A stretch of 64,000 nt of DNA. Source: Nocardiopsis alborubida. GTDB taxonomy: Bacteria > Actinomycetota > Actinomycetes > Streptosporangiales > Streptosporangiaceae. The notes below the pieces were generated by a model. It saw only the letters and a list, made by a program, of their open reading frames with translations, was not told the origin of the DNA and made no database searches. Positions 45,000 through 53,209 of the stretch are shown in pieces. Within the stretch, counting starts at the first letter, position 1; each line of letters begins with the position of its first letter. Made by a program: the position numbers and the translations under genes. The DNA lies in NCBI RefSeq assembly GCF_012396365.1, contig NZ_JAAXPG010000018.1:1-64000 (forward strand), written 5' to 3'.

Positions 45000-45794
45000 G
45001 TGCACGAACCCGAACCCGCCCCGCACCACGGGAAACCGACGGAACCCGTGGAACCGAACGGCGCTCCGCCCCAGGCGGCACCACCGCGACCTGTCGCCTC
45101 ACCCCCCTCGTCCGGTTCGCGAACACGAGGACCGTTGCTGCTAGGGATCGGCCTGGTGTGCGTGCCGGTGGTCGTGGCCGCCGTGTTGGTGGCGCTCCAG
45201 CGCCCGTCCCCGCCCTCTTCCGAGGCCGCGGCGGTCCCGGTCCTCGGTGAGGCCGCGAAACCGGAGCAGACCGCGGACCCGGCACCCTCCGCACCGCCGG
45301 TCGGGTACTCCACCTTCGACGATGACGGCGTCGTCATGCGCTACCCCCAGGAGTGGCGCACCGTGTACATCGCCATGGACGCGGGGGCCGAGGATGACGG
45401 GGTCCTGTCCGAGTACGAGTTCCACTCCCCCGACGCCGACCACCGGATCAGCTTCACCGTCTTCTCGTTGGAGGGCGTCGAGCCGCGTGCGGCCCGCGAG
45501 TACCACCAGGCCGCGGAGACCGCGTTCGCGGGGGAACCGAACACCTCGGACTGGCGGCGGCTCAGCCTGGAGGACGATCCGTCCGCGCCTTCGGGATGGG
45601 ACGTCTCCCGCATGGAGGCGACCTACCGCGACAGCGGCTGGCGCCGGCCCGACCGGTGGATGCTGTGGAGGTACGCCGTCGTCGCGGAGGAGGGCAAGGG
45701 GTACTACCTCCGGTTCGACGTCCCCGGGTCGGAGCGGGAGGACTACGCGCAGATCGTGGAGGAGGTCTTCGGCTCCTTCGAGCTGACGCTCTGA
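45000..45794 (+). CDS. Single-pass membrane protein of unknown function
   Basis: Unrecognised protein (264 aa). The Pro-rich cytoplasmic N-terminus (1-45) leads to one membrane helix (about 46-67), a Pro/Ala linker, then an outer domain of about 165 residues with V-M-R-Y-P-Q-E-W and W-x-x-S-x-M-E-A-T-Y and closing aromatic strands. This resembles lipid- or lipoprotein-handling beta folds (PsbP-like), a weak guess. GTG start has GGAGG 5 nt upstream. It converges on the ROK gene. Confidence 0.7.
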   Translation: MHEPEPAPHHGKPTEPVEPNGAPPQAAPPRPVASPPSSGSRTRGPLLLGIGLVCVPVVVAAVLVALQRPSPPSSEAAAVPVLGEAAKPEQTADPAPSAPPVGYSTFDDDGVVMRYPQEWRTVYIAMDAGAEDDGVLSEYEFHSPDADHRISFTVFSLEGVEPRAAREYHQAAETAFAGEPNTSDWRRLSLEDDPSAPSGWDVSRMEATYRDSGWRRPDRWMLWRYAVVAEEGKGYYLRFDVPGSEREDYAQIVEEVFGSFELTL

Positions 45795-45816
45795 AGGCTC
45801 CCCGAGGGCGGGTCGC

Positions 45817-45852
45817 CCGCGCCCCGACCGGATGAGGGATGCCGGGGCGCGG
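45817..45852. terminator. Convergent hairpin before the ROK gene
   Basis: A 10-bp stem CCGCGCCCCG / CGGGGCGCGG (45817-45826 / 45843-45852) with a 16-nt loop, between converging genes. Confidence 0.5.
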
Positions 45853-45966
45853 ACGAAGGACCGGAGAGCACGGCCGAGAAGGGGCTGTCAGGGGATGGGC
45901 CACCGCTGGTAGAAGCACACGCCCACCGTCGTGGGAGGGCTCCCACGGGGCCGGGGCCCGGCGGAC

Positions 45967-47181
45967 TCACACCGTCGAGGAGAAGACGTCCTCCCGGGCC
46001 CGTTCCAGCGCGTGCAGCAGCGCTCCCCGCACCACCGGGCTGCCCTCCACCCTTCCCAGCGCGACCTCGGTCGCGTTCGGGGCGATGCGCGCGGTGGCCG
46101 CCTGGACCCGCTCGGCCAGCTTCACACCGCCCGCCAGGGCCACGTCCCCGCCGAGCACCACCAGGCCGGGGTCCAGGATCACCGTGACGGCGGCCACCCC
46201 GCGGGCCAGGCGCTCGGCGAAGTCGTCCAGGAAGGCGTCCGCCTCCGGGGTCCCCGCGGCGGAGGCCGCCCCGACCACCTCGGTGACGTCGGTGCCCTCG
46301 ATGCCGTACCCGGCGGCGAGCTCGACCACCTGCCCCGCCTTGACCAGCGCCTGGAACCCGTGGGGCAGCTCTCGGCTGGCTCCGTCGCGCAGGGACTCGT
46401 AGCCGCCGGACAGCCCCACGTCGGTGGGCATGGGCGCCCCGGGCACGGGCAGGTAGCCGATCTCGCCCGCGCCGCCCGAGCGGCCCCGGTGGATGCGGCC
46501 GTCGATCATGGTGGACATGCCCACGCCGCCGTTGGCGCTGAGCCAGATGAGGACGAACTCGGCCACCCCCGCGGCGGCGCCCTCGGAGTGCTCCGCCAGG
46601 GCGGCCAGGTTGACGTCGTTCTCGATCATGACCGAGCGCTTGAGATCGGCGCGCAGGGCCTCCAGGACGCCCTCGTGCCAGGACATCAGGTCGAAGGAGA
46701 AGCGGATGTCGCCGGTGCGGGGGTCGACGACACCGGGGGTGCCGATGACGCAGGCGCGGACCCTGTCCAGTGCGACCCCGGCGGTGTCGGCCAGACGCAT
46801 CACCGCGGTGTGGACGAGGGCGACGGGGTCGTCGGAGGCACTGGGGTCGACCGCGACGTCGCTGACGATCCGGCCCGTGATGTCGGCGATCGTCGCGGTC
46901 ACCCGGCGCGCGCTGACATCCAGGGCCGCGACGTAGGCGCTCTCGGGCACCACCGCGTACAGCGCGGCGTTGGGCCCCCGCCCGCCCGCCTGGCTGCCCA
47001 CGACGCGCACCAGGTCCCGCTCCTCCAGCCGCGCGAGCAACTGGGAGGCGGTCACCTTGGAAAGGCCGGTACGCGTTCCCAGCTGCGTCCTGGTCAAAGG
47101 CCCGGCGGACAGGAGCAGTTCCAGTGCCGCGCGGTCGTTGAGCTGGCGTAGCAGCCGGGGAGTCCCCGGACGTTGAGACAT
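45967..47181 (-). CDS. ROK-family transcriptional regulator (CsnR/NagC-like)
   Basis: Sugar-responsive repressor (404 aa). The winged helix-turn-helix (R-T-Q-L-G-T-R-T-G-L-S-K-V-T-A-S-Q-L-L, about residues 29-48) is followed by a ROK sugar-kinase fold with V-I-G-T-P-G-V-V-D and N-D-V-N-L-A-A-L-A-E. The zinc motif C-G-C-x-G-C-L-E of ROK sugar kinases and NagC is absent: G-A-G-E-I-G-Y is followed by a Cys-free loop. Divergent from a sugar ABC operon with a perfect AGGAAA-G-TTTCCT operator in between, so it very probably controls both. The layout matches Streptomyces CsnR. Confidence 0.9.
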   Translation of the reverse strand: MSQRPGTPRLLRQLNDRAALELLLSAGPLTRTQLGTRTGLSKVTASQLLARLEERDLVRVVGSQAGGRGPNAALYAVVPESAYVAALDVSARRVTATIADITGRIVSDVAVDPSASDDPVALVHTAVMRLADTAGVALDRVRACVIGTPGVVDPRTGDIRFSFDLMSWHEGVLEALRADLKRSVMIENDVNLAALAEHSEGAAAGVAEFVLIWLSANGGVGMSTMIDGRIHRGRSGGAGEIGYLPVPGAPMPTDVGLSGGYESLRDGASRELPHGFQALVKAGQVVELAAGYGIEGTDVTEVVGAASAAGTPEADAFLDDFAERLARGVAAVTVILDPGLVVLGGDVALAGGVKLAERVQAATARIAPNATEVALGRVEGSPVVRGALLHALERAREDVFSSTV

Positions 47182-47204
47182 AACCGTGACACCTCACCCT
47201 GTTT

Positions 47205-47227
47205 TTATTAGGAAAGTTTCCTGTTAA
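47205..47227. promoter_or_regulatory. ROK-type operator in the divergent promoter
   Basis: AGGAAA-G-TTTCCT (47210-47222) is a perfect 13-bp palindrome, extended by outer TTA (47205-47207) and TAA (47225-47227). It sits in an AT-rich island, 29 nt upstream of the ROK start. As I recall, the Streptomyces chitosanase regulator CsnR recognises the same AGGAAA-S-TTTCCT core. Binding here is inferred. Confidence 0.75.
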
Positions 47228-47275
47228 TTTAGCTCACAACCTCACAGGAGGTCACGTCCTCGTAAGGCCCGCTTC

Positions 47276-47315
47276 GGGCCCTTCCGATACCCGCTGGGCC
47301 CTCCCGGTACCCGCT
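47276..47315. repeat. 20-bp tandem duplication in the csn-like promoter region
   Basis: Two adjacent 20-nt units (47276-47295 and 47296-47315), GGGCCCTTCCGATACCCGCT and the same with two changes (18 of 20 identical), lie between the operator and the binding-protein gene. Confidence 0.85.
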
Positions 47316-47454
47316 CCGGCGGGGCGGCCAACGTGCTATCCCAGCACAACCCCCACAAGACGTCGAGCCGCCGGGTGATCCCACGATCATCCCAGGCCGG
47401 TTCGAGCACAGGCGTCGCACCCCGGCGCGTCGTGCGAAGGGAGAAGAGATACAG

Positions 47455-48732
47455 ATGAGGTTCCCGAAGATCGCCGCGGCCACGGCCGTGGTCCTGCTCG
47501 CCTCCGCCTGCGGCGGTTCCGACTCCGGTGACGGGGGCGGCGAGGCCGACAGCCTGACCGTCTGGGTCATGGGCACATCCCAGGAGCCCCTCGTCGAGTA
47601 CTTCGAGGACGCCGAGGCCCGCTTCCAGGAGGGCAACCCGGACGTCTCCGTCGAGGTCGAGTTCATCCCCTGGCCCGACGCGCAGGAGGCCATCACCAAC
47701 GCCCTCGCCGGCGGTGACGCCCCCGACGTGCTGGAGGTCGGCAACGACCAGGTCGCGGGCTGGGCCGCGCAGGGCGCCCTGATGGACATCACCGAGCAGG
47801 TCAGCGGCTGGGACGCCTCCTCGGGCATCGACGAGAACGCCCTGGAGTACGGCACCTACGAGGGCGTCCAGTACGGCGTCCCGTGGTTCTCGGGCGTGCG
47901 CACCCTGTACTACCGCGCGGACTGGCTGGAGGAGGTCGGCCACGAGCCGCCGACGACCTGGGACGAGCTCGTCGAGGTGGCCGAGGCCATCGAGGAGGAG
48001 TACGACGTCCCCGGCTTCGCCGCCCCGACCGACTTCACCAACGGCATCGCCAGCTTCATCTGGAGCAACGGCGGCTCGATCGCGGAGCAGAACGGCGAGG
48101 AGTGGGAGGGCAACCTCACCGACCCCGCCACCGTCGAGGCCATCGAGTTCTACGCCAGCCTGACCACCGACGGCATCTCGCCGCAGGACTACGTCGGCCA
48201 GAACGAGCTCATCGCCCTGGCCGACATGGCCAACAGCGAGCTGGGCATGTACATCGACGGCGGCTGGGCGGTCGGCTCCATGGAGGAGCAGGCCGCGGAC
48301 CCGGCCGTCATCGAGAACATCGTCGCCGCGCCCATCCCCGGCGCCGAGGGCATCGCCCCGGCCTTCGCGGGCGGCTCCGCCCTGACGGTGTTCACCACCA
48401 CCGAGCACCCGGACCTGGCCTTCGAGCTGCTGACCGTCCTCGGCAACGAGGAGGGCAGCCAGGGCTACGCCGACGTCGCGGGCTTCTTCCCGGCCTACCC
48501 GCACCTGCTGGAGAGCGAGGAGTACCAGCAGGACCCCGCCACCGCCGCGGCCGCCGAGCAGATGCAGCACACGGAGTTCTTCCCGACCACCCCGCGCTGG
48601 ACCGCGGCCGACCAGGACAACAAGATCCTGCCGAGCGCCGTCCTGGAGATCGTGCAGGGCGGTGACCCCGAGGAGGTCCTCGGTGCGGCCAACGAGGAGC
48701 TCACCTCGATCCTCAACGAGCCGGTCGAGTAG
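47455..48732 (+). CDS. Sugar ABC importer substrate-binding lipoprotein (CsnE-like)
   Basis: Family-1 sugar-binding lipoprotein (425 aa). Signal peptide with lipobox A-S-A-C (Cys19), Gly/Asp-rich linker, then the binding domain starting L-T-V-W-V-M-G, with A-L-A-G-G-D-A-P-D-V-L-E-V-G-N and Y-G-V-P-W-F-S-G-V-R-T-L-Y-Y. ATG has AAGGGAGAAG upstream. First gene of an operon with two permeases and a GH3 enzyme, divergent from a ROK regulator. That set points to amino-sugar oligomers, by analogy with csnEFGH. Confidence 0.9.
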   Translation: MRFPKIAAATAVVLLASACGGSDSGDGGGEADSLTVWVMGTSQEPLVEYFEDAEARFQEGNPDVSVEVEFIPWPDAQEAITNALAGGDAPDVLEVGNDQVAGWAAQGALMDITEQVSGWDASSGIDENALEYGTYEGVQYGVPWFSGVRTLYYRADWLEEVGHEPPTTWDELVEVAEAIEEEYDVPGFAAPTDFTNGIASFIWSNGGSIAEQNGEEWEGNLTDPATVEAIEFYASLTTDGISPQDYVGQNELIALADMANSELGMYIDGGWAVGSMEEQAADPAVIENIVAAPIPGAEGIAPAFAGGSALTVFTTTEHPDLAFELLTVLGNEEGSQGYADVAGFFPAYPHLLESEEYQQDPATAAAAEQMQHTEFFPTTPRWTAADQDNKILPSAVLEIVQGGDPEEVLGAANEELTSILNEPVE

Positions 48733-48762
48733 TCCGTCCCGCCTCACTGAGTAGAGCTGTGC

Positions 48763-48789
48763 GCGGGCGGGGCCCCTGGCCCCGCCCGC
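48763..48789 (+). other. Hairpin between binding-protein and permease genes
   Basis: Perfect 12-bp GC stem (48763-48774 / 48778-48789), loop CCT, 30 nt after the binding-protein stop. Same position as the gluB-gluC palindrome, so probably a partial terminator or 3' stabiliser that raises binding-protein output. Confidence 0.7.
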
Positions 48790-48821
48790 CGCGGTCGGCC
48801 CACGCCTCGATTGAGAAGACC

Positions 48822-49814
48822 ATGGCACAAACCGTCGAACCAGCGACCGCGCGCGAGCGCGAGGAGGCCGTGAAGGCCCCCGCCTCCGAGTCCGCCCCGC
48901 GCCGCCGCACGCTTCCCACCCCGTACCTGCTCATCGCCCCGGCCCTGATCCTCCTGGCGGTCGTGCTGCTGTGGCCGATCGTGCAGATGGTGTGGTACTC
49001 GCTCACCAGCTTCACCACCCGCAACCTCCTGCCGAACCAGCCCGGGCCGACCTGGAACGGCTTCGCGCACTACCAGGCGCTGCTGACCGACCCCGAGTTC
49101 TGGGGGATCCTGCGCAACACGGTCGTGGTCTGCGTGCTGATGGTCGGCATCACGATGGTGCTGGGCACCCTCGTGGGGCTGCTGCTGAACAAGCTCCCCA
49201 AGTGGTTCTCGGCGTTCGTGGCCCTGGGCATGATGCTCGCCTGGGCCACCCCCGCGCTGAGCGCCTCCCTGGTCTTCCGCTGGCTGTTCCTGCCGGAGCG
49301 GGGCCTGGTCAACGTCATCCTGGACCGGATGCCGGACTGGCTGGTGGGCAGCGGATGGCTGGAGTACAACTGGTTCCTCGAACCGCTCCCGCTGTTCACG
49401 ATCCTCATCACCGTGATCGTCTGGCAGTCCTTCCCCTTCGTGGCCGTCTCCGTGCTCGCCGGGCTCAAGAGCATCCCGTACGAGCTGTACGAGGCCGCGA
49501 GGATGGACGGCGCGGGCGGCTGGAAGGCCTTCTGGAACGTCACGTTCCCGATGCTGCGCCCGCTGTTCGCCCTGCTGCTGGTCCTCCAGATCATCTGGGA
49601 CCTGCGCGTGTTCACCCAGCTGTACATCCTGGCGAACAGCTTCCAGAACAAGGACGTCTACCTGCTCTCGTACTACATCTACCAGCAGGGCTTCAGCGCC
49701 AGCCCGGCGAACTACGGCATGGGCTCGGCGATCGCGGTGGTCATGACCGTGATGATCCTCGCCGTCACCGCGTACTACCTGCGCATCATGATCCGCCAGG
49801 GGGAGACCCGATGA
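48822..49814 (+). CDS. Sugar ABC importer permease 1 (CsnF-like)
   Basis: Permease subunit (330 aa) with six membrane helices and the EAA loop Y-E-A-A-R-M-D-G-A-G-G-W-K-A-F-W. An open frame continues upstream through the hairpin, but ATG 48822 gives the usual short, charged N-terminus (M-A-Q-T-V-E-P-A). Stop overlaps the next start by 4 nt (ATGA). No ATPase gene is adjacent. Confidence 0.9.
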   Translation: MAQTVEPATAREREEAVKAPASESAPRRRTLPTPYLLIAPALILLAVVLLWPIVQMVWYSLTSFTTRNLLPNQPGPTWNGFAHYQALLTDPEFWGILRNTVVVCVLMVGITMVLGTLVGLLLNKLPKWFSAFVALGMMLAWATPALSASLVFRWLFLPERGLVNVILDRMPDWLVGSGWLEYNWFLEPLPLFTILITVIVWQSFPFVAVSVLAGLKSIPYELYEAARMDGAGGWKAFWNVTFPMLRPLFALLLVLQIIWDLRVFTQLYILANSFQNKDVYLLSYYIYQQGFSASPANYGMGSAIAVVMTVMILAVTAYYLRIMIRQGETR

Positions 49815-50779
49815 CCGCGATCGACCAGACCTCCGCCAGCGCCGTCCGCGAGCGCGCCACCGGGGGCGCCGGGACCGGCGGCCCGAGCCGCCCGCCGCGC
49901 GTCCACCGCCGCGGCCCGCTGCGCCGCCTGCGCCGTCTTCCGCTGTACCTGGCCGGCCTCGCGGTGTTCCTGTTCTCGGTGTTCCCCGTGTACTGGATGA
50001 TCATCACGGCCTTCAAGCCGGTGGGTGAGATCTTCACCCGCGACCAGACGATCTTCCCGGCGGCGCCGACCCTGGAGCACTTCGACCGGGTGCTCAACGG
50101 CCAGCTGATCCCCGGGGTGAACTTCTGGCAGTTCCTGGGCAACAGCCTGTTCCTCACCGTGGCCTCCGTGGCCATGGGCGCGTTCCTGTCGCTGCTGGCC
50201 GCCGTGGCCGTGGCCCGGTTCCGCTTCCGGCTTCGCACCGCCTTCATCATCCTGCTGCTGGTGATCCAGATGGTGCCGATGGAGGCGATGATCATCTCCA
50301 TCTTCATCAACTTCCGGCAGCTGTCCGACATCAGCGGCGTGGAGCTGCTCGGCAACCTGTCCGGCCTGCTCATCGTGTACACGGCCGTGTCCCTGCCGAT
50401 CACCATCATGATGCTGCGGGGCTTCGTGGCCGCGGTGCCCAAGGAGCTGGAGGAGGCCGCGGCCATCGACGGCGCCAACGCCTGGACCATCTTCTGGCGC
50501 ATCCTGATGCCCCTGGTCGCGCCGGGCCTGGTGGCGGCGAGCATCTTCGCCTTCATCACCGCGTGGAACGAGTTCATCGTCGCGCTGACGTTCCTGGGCC
50601 GCAGCACCGACAACTACACGCTGCCGCTGACCCTGTCCTACTACTTCGGCCGGTTCGGCACCGAGTGGGGACCGATCATGGCCGCCTCCACCCTGCTGAC
50701 CATCCCCGTGATGATCTTCTTCCTGTTCGTCCAGCGGCGCATGGTCTCCGGCCTGACCATGGGCGCGGTCAAGGGCTGA
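49811..50779 (+). CDS. Sugar ABC importer permease 2 (CsnG-like)
   Basis: Partner permease (322 aa). Arg/Pro-rich N-terminal 40 residues, six helices, EAA loop E-E-A-A-A-I-D-G-A-N-A-W-T-I-F-W, ending G-L-T-M-G-A-V-K-G as in MalG-type subunits. ATG overlaps the preceding stop. Depends on a shared ATPase, presumably the same MsiK-type protein as the mal operon. Confidence 0.9.
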   Translation: MTAIDQTSASAVRERATGGAGTGGPSRPPRVHRRGPLRRLRRLPLYLAGLAVFLFSVFPVYWMIITAFKPVGEIFTRDQTIFPAAPTLEHFDRVLNGQLIPGVNFWQFLGNSLFLTVASVAMGAFLSLLAAVAVARFRFRLRTAFIILLLVIQMVPMEAMIISIFINFRQLSDISGVELLGNLSGLLIVYTAVSLPITIMMLRGFVAAVPKELEEAAAIDGANAWTIFWRILMPLVAPGLVAASIFAFITAWNEFIVALTFLGRSTDNYTLPLTLSYYFGRFGTEWGPIMAASTLLTIPVMIFFLFVQRRMVSGLTMGAVKG

Positions 50780-50793
50780 CCGCCCCTCCCGCC

Positions 50794-50829
50794 GGGCGGG
50801 TCCCGCGACGGACACCGCGGGTCCCGCCC
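50794..50829 (+). other. Hairpin between permease 2 and the GH3 gene
   Basis: A 14-bp stem with one mismatch (50794-50807 / 50816-50829), loop ACGGACAC, followed by a pyrimidine-rich stretch of about 60 nt. Could be a partial terminator; the GH3 gene 100 nt on has its own CGGAG ribosome-binding site. Confidence 0.45.
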
Positions 50830-50928
50830 CGGGCGCGCGCTCCGCCCCTTCGCTCTCCCTCCCTCCGCTTCTCCGCCCTTCGTCTGCCCGACCACGGGCA
50901 CCCCTTCGCTCACCGAACGGAGTTCGTC

Positions 50929-52401
50929 ATGCCGTACGACCCGACCCTGGCGCGTCTGGCCAACGCCACGCTGCTGGTGCCCTTCGAGTCCTACCAAGCC
51001 CCGCGCTGGGTCCTGGAGGGTCTGGCGGACGGGATCTCCGGCGTCTGTCTGTTCCACAACAACCTGGACGGTCCCGAGCAGGTGGCCGCGCTCAACGCGA
51101 CCCTGGCCGGGGTCACCGACACCCCGCTGATCTCCCTGGACGAGGAGGGCGGCGACGTCACCCGCATCGGCCAGGCGCAGGGCAGCGACTACCCCGGCAA
51201 CGCGGCCCTGGGCGCGGTGGACGACCCCGGCCTGACCCGCGCCACCCTGCGCTCCCTGGGCGGGCGCCTGGCCGAGCTGGGCTTCAACCTGGACCTGGCG
51301 CCCTCGGTGGACGTCAACGTCGCCGACGACAACCCGGTGATCGGCACCCGCTCCTTCGGCTCCGACCCCGAACTGGTGGCCCGCCACGCGGCCGCCGCCG
51401 TGCTGGGCCTCCAGGAGGCGGGCGTGGCCGCGTGCGCCAAGCACTTCCCCGGCCACGGCGCCACCTCCCAGGACTCCCACCACGTGCTGCCGCGCGTGGA
51501 GGCCGACGCCGACCTGCTGCGCCGCCGCGAGCTGCTGCCGTTCCGCGCGGCCGTGGAGGCGGGCGTCCGGTCGATCCTGACCGCGCACATCGAGATGCCC
51601 GGCCTGGGCGGCGACGGCCCCGCCACGCTCACCCCGCGCATCCTCAACGACCTGCTCCGCGGCGAGCTGGGCTTCACCGGCACCGTGGTCAGCGACGCCA
51701 TGGACATGCAGGGCGTCAGCGGACAGATCGGCATCCCCGAGGCCTGCGTGCGCGCGGTGGCCGCCGGGGTGGACCTGTTGTGCCTGGGCCGGTTCGTCTA
51801 CGCCGACCAGGTCGAGCTGATCCGCGCCGCGCTGGTGGGCGCGGTCCGGGAGGGCCGCCTGTCCGGGGAGCGCCTGGAGGAGGCCGCCGGGCGCAACGCC
51901 GAGCTGCGCACCTGGATCCGCGCAGCCCAGACCCGGCGCTCGGACGTGCCCGCGGCCGACGGGGTGGGCCTGGTCGGCGCCCGCCGCGCGGTGCGCGTGG
52001 AGGGAGACCTCCCGGCGCTGGCGGACCCCTACGTGGTGGAGGTGGACGCCCCCTCCGGCATGGCGGTGGGCGAGGTCCCCTGGGGCCTGTCCCCCTGGTT
52101 CCCGGGCACCGAGCGGGTCTCCCCCGACGTCGCGCACGCCGACCGGCTGGCCGCCAGCGCCCGGGACCGCGACCTGGTCGTGGTGGTGCGGGACGCGCAC
52201 CGCTACCCCTCCGCCCAGGCGCTCGTCAACCGCCTGCTCAGCGCGCACCCCGACGCCGTGGTGGTGGAGATGGGCCTGCCCATCTGGCGGCCCGACTGCG
52301 GCGCGCACGTGAGCACCTACGGCGCCGCGCACGTGAACGGGCTGAGCGCGGCCGAGCTGCTGGGGGCTCCGGTCGGCGCCCCCTCCCCCGGCGTGAACTG
52401 A
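50929..52401 (+). CDS. GH3 beta-N-acetylhexosaminidase (NagZ type; CsnH-like position)
   Basis: Glycoside hydrolase family 3 enzyme (490 aa) without a signal peptide, so it works on imported sugars in the cytosol. K-H-F-P-G-H-G (171-177) followed by T-S-Q-D-S-H-H is the NagZ-type Asp-His general acid loop. Asp256 in V-V-S-D-A-M-D-M is the likely nucleophile. E-E-G-G-D-V-T-R lines the pocket. The C-terminal 150 residues form the extra domain found in actinomycete homologues. It probably removes terminal GlcNAc or glucosamine from imported oligomers, though cell-wall recycling is an alternative. Confidence 0.9.
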   Translation: MPYDPTLARLANATLLVPFESYQAPRWVLEGLADGISGVCLFHNNLDGPEQVAALNATLAGVTDTPLISLDEEGGDVTRIGQAQGSDYPGNAALGAVDDPGLTRATLRSLGGRLAELGFNLDLAPSVDVNVADDNPVIGTRSFGSDPELVARHAAAAVLGLQEAGVAACAKHFPGHGATSQDSHHVLPRVEADADLLRRRELLPFRAAVEAGVRSILTAHIEMPGLGGDGPATLTPRILNDLLRGELGFTGTVVSDAMDMQGVSGQIGIPEACVRAVAAGVDLLCLGRFVYADQVELIRAALVGAVREGRLSGERLEEAAGRNAELRTWIRAAQTRRSDVPAADGVGLVGARRAVRVEGDLPALADPYVVEVDAPSGMAVGEVPWGLSPWFPGTERVSPDVAHADRLAASARDRDLVVVVRDAHRYPSAQALVNRLLSAHPDAVVVEMGLPIWRPDCGAHVSTYGAAHVNGLSAAELLGAPVGAPSPGVN

Positions 52402-52419
52402 GCCTCCCGGCTCCGCTCC

Positions 52420-52452
52420 CCGACCCGGCCGGTCCGCGACCGGCCGGGTCGG
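52420..52452 (+). terminator. Terminator of the csn-like operon
   Basis: Perfect 15-bp stem (52420-52434 / 52438-52452), loop CGC, 18 nt after the GH3 stop. Confidence 0.8.
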
Positions 52453-52627
52453 CGCGTTCCGGTGACGGACGTCACCGCGGCGGACATACTGGGACGGGAC
52501 ACCCCCGGGAGCGGGAACGTCACCGATGTCCCCGCAACCCGGTAGGAGAAGTACCCTTAGCCTGAAGCATCCCGGTCGTCGGCGTTCCCGTCGGCGCCCG
52601 GTGCCCCATTCGCCCACTTAAACACGG

Positions 52628-52633
52628 CATAAT
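52628..52633 (+). promoter_or_regulatory. -10 element of the Rrf2 gene (leaderless geometry)
   Basis: CATAAT, exactly 6 nt before the ATG at 52640. No Shine-Dalgarno. No recognisable -35. Confidence 0.5.
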
Positions 52634-52639
52634 CACAGC

Positions 52640-53104
52640 ATGCGCCTTTCAGCCCGGGTCGACTACGCGCTACGCGCGGCGGCGGAGCTCGCCGTCGCCG
52701 ACGAGGGGCCGGTGACGGCCGAACAGCTCGCACGCGCGCAGGCCATCCCCGGAAAATTCCTCGAGAACATCCTCACCCAGCTACGCCGGGCCGGTCTGGT
52801 ACGCAGCCAGCGCGGTCCCGTCGGCGGCTACTGGCTGGCCCGTCCGGCGGGGGAGATCTCCCTGGCCGACATCATCCGCGCGGTCGACGGACCGCTCGCC
52901 AACGTGCGCGGGGAACGCCCCGAGCACGTCGACTACGACGGTGCGGCCCGCAGCCTCCAGCAGGTGTGGATCGCCCTGCGCGCCAGCGAGCGCGCGATCC
53001 TGGAGGGCGTCAACCTCCAGCACCTGGTGACCAACGAGCTGCCCGAGACGGTGCGGTCGTTGGCCGAGGACCCCGAGGCCTGGGTGAACCACACCCACCG
53101 CTGA
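52640..53104 (+). CDS. Rrf2-family transcriptional regulator without cysteine ligands
   Basis: Regulator of 154 aa. It starts with the Rrf2 winged helix (M-R-L-S-A-R-V-D-Y-A-L-R-A-A-A-E-L-A), recognition region I-P-G-K-F-L-E-N-I-L-T-Q-L-R-R-A-G-L-V and wing G-P-V-G-G-Y-W-L-A-R. The protein contains no cysteine, so it cannot hold the Fe-S cluster that three cysteines bind in IscR and NsrR. It is closer in that respect to CymR-type Rrf2 proteins, which respond through partner proteins or other ligands. Monocistronic, with a leaderless promoter layout. Confidence 0.9.
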   Translation: MRLSARVDYALRAAAELAVADEGPVTAEQLARAQAIPGKFLENILTQLRRAGLVRSQRGPVGGYWLARPAGEISLADIIRAVDGPLANVRGERPEHVDYDGAARSLQQVWIALRASERAILEGVNLQHLVTNELPETVRSLAEDPEAWVNHTHR

Positions 53105-53135
53105 CGGCCGCCCCGCGCGAAGGCCCCGCGAACAC

Positions 53136-53167
53136 AGAAGGAGCCGACCGGATGGTCGGCTCCTTCT
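53136..53167. terminator. Bidirectional terminator between rrf2-like and clgR-like genes
   Basis: Perfect 14-bp stem (53136-53149 / 53154-53167), loop GGAT, with AT at the base and T-rich on the right side. Confidence 0.8.
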
Positions 53168-53209
53168 TCGTGGTCACGGTGACGATGGACGGACAGTTCC
53201 GAGGAGGGG

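Noticed and set aside
47373..47393. GGGTGATC-N4-GATCATCCC near-dyad upstream of the csn-like binding protein
   Set aside because: Contains mismatches and lies next to a much better operator; too weak to report as a site.
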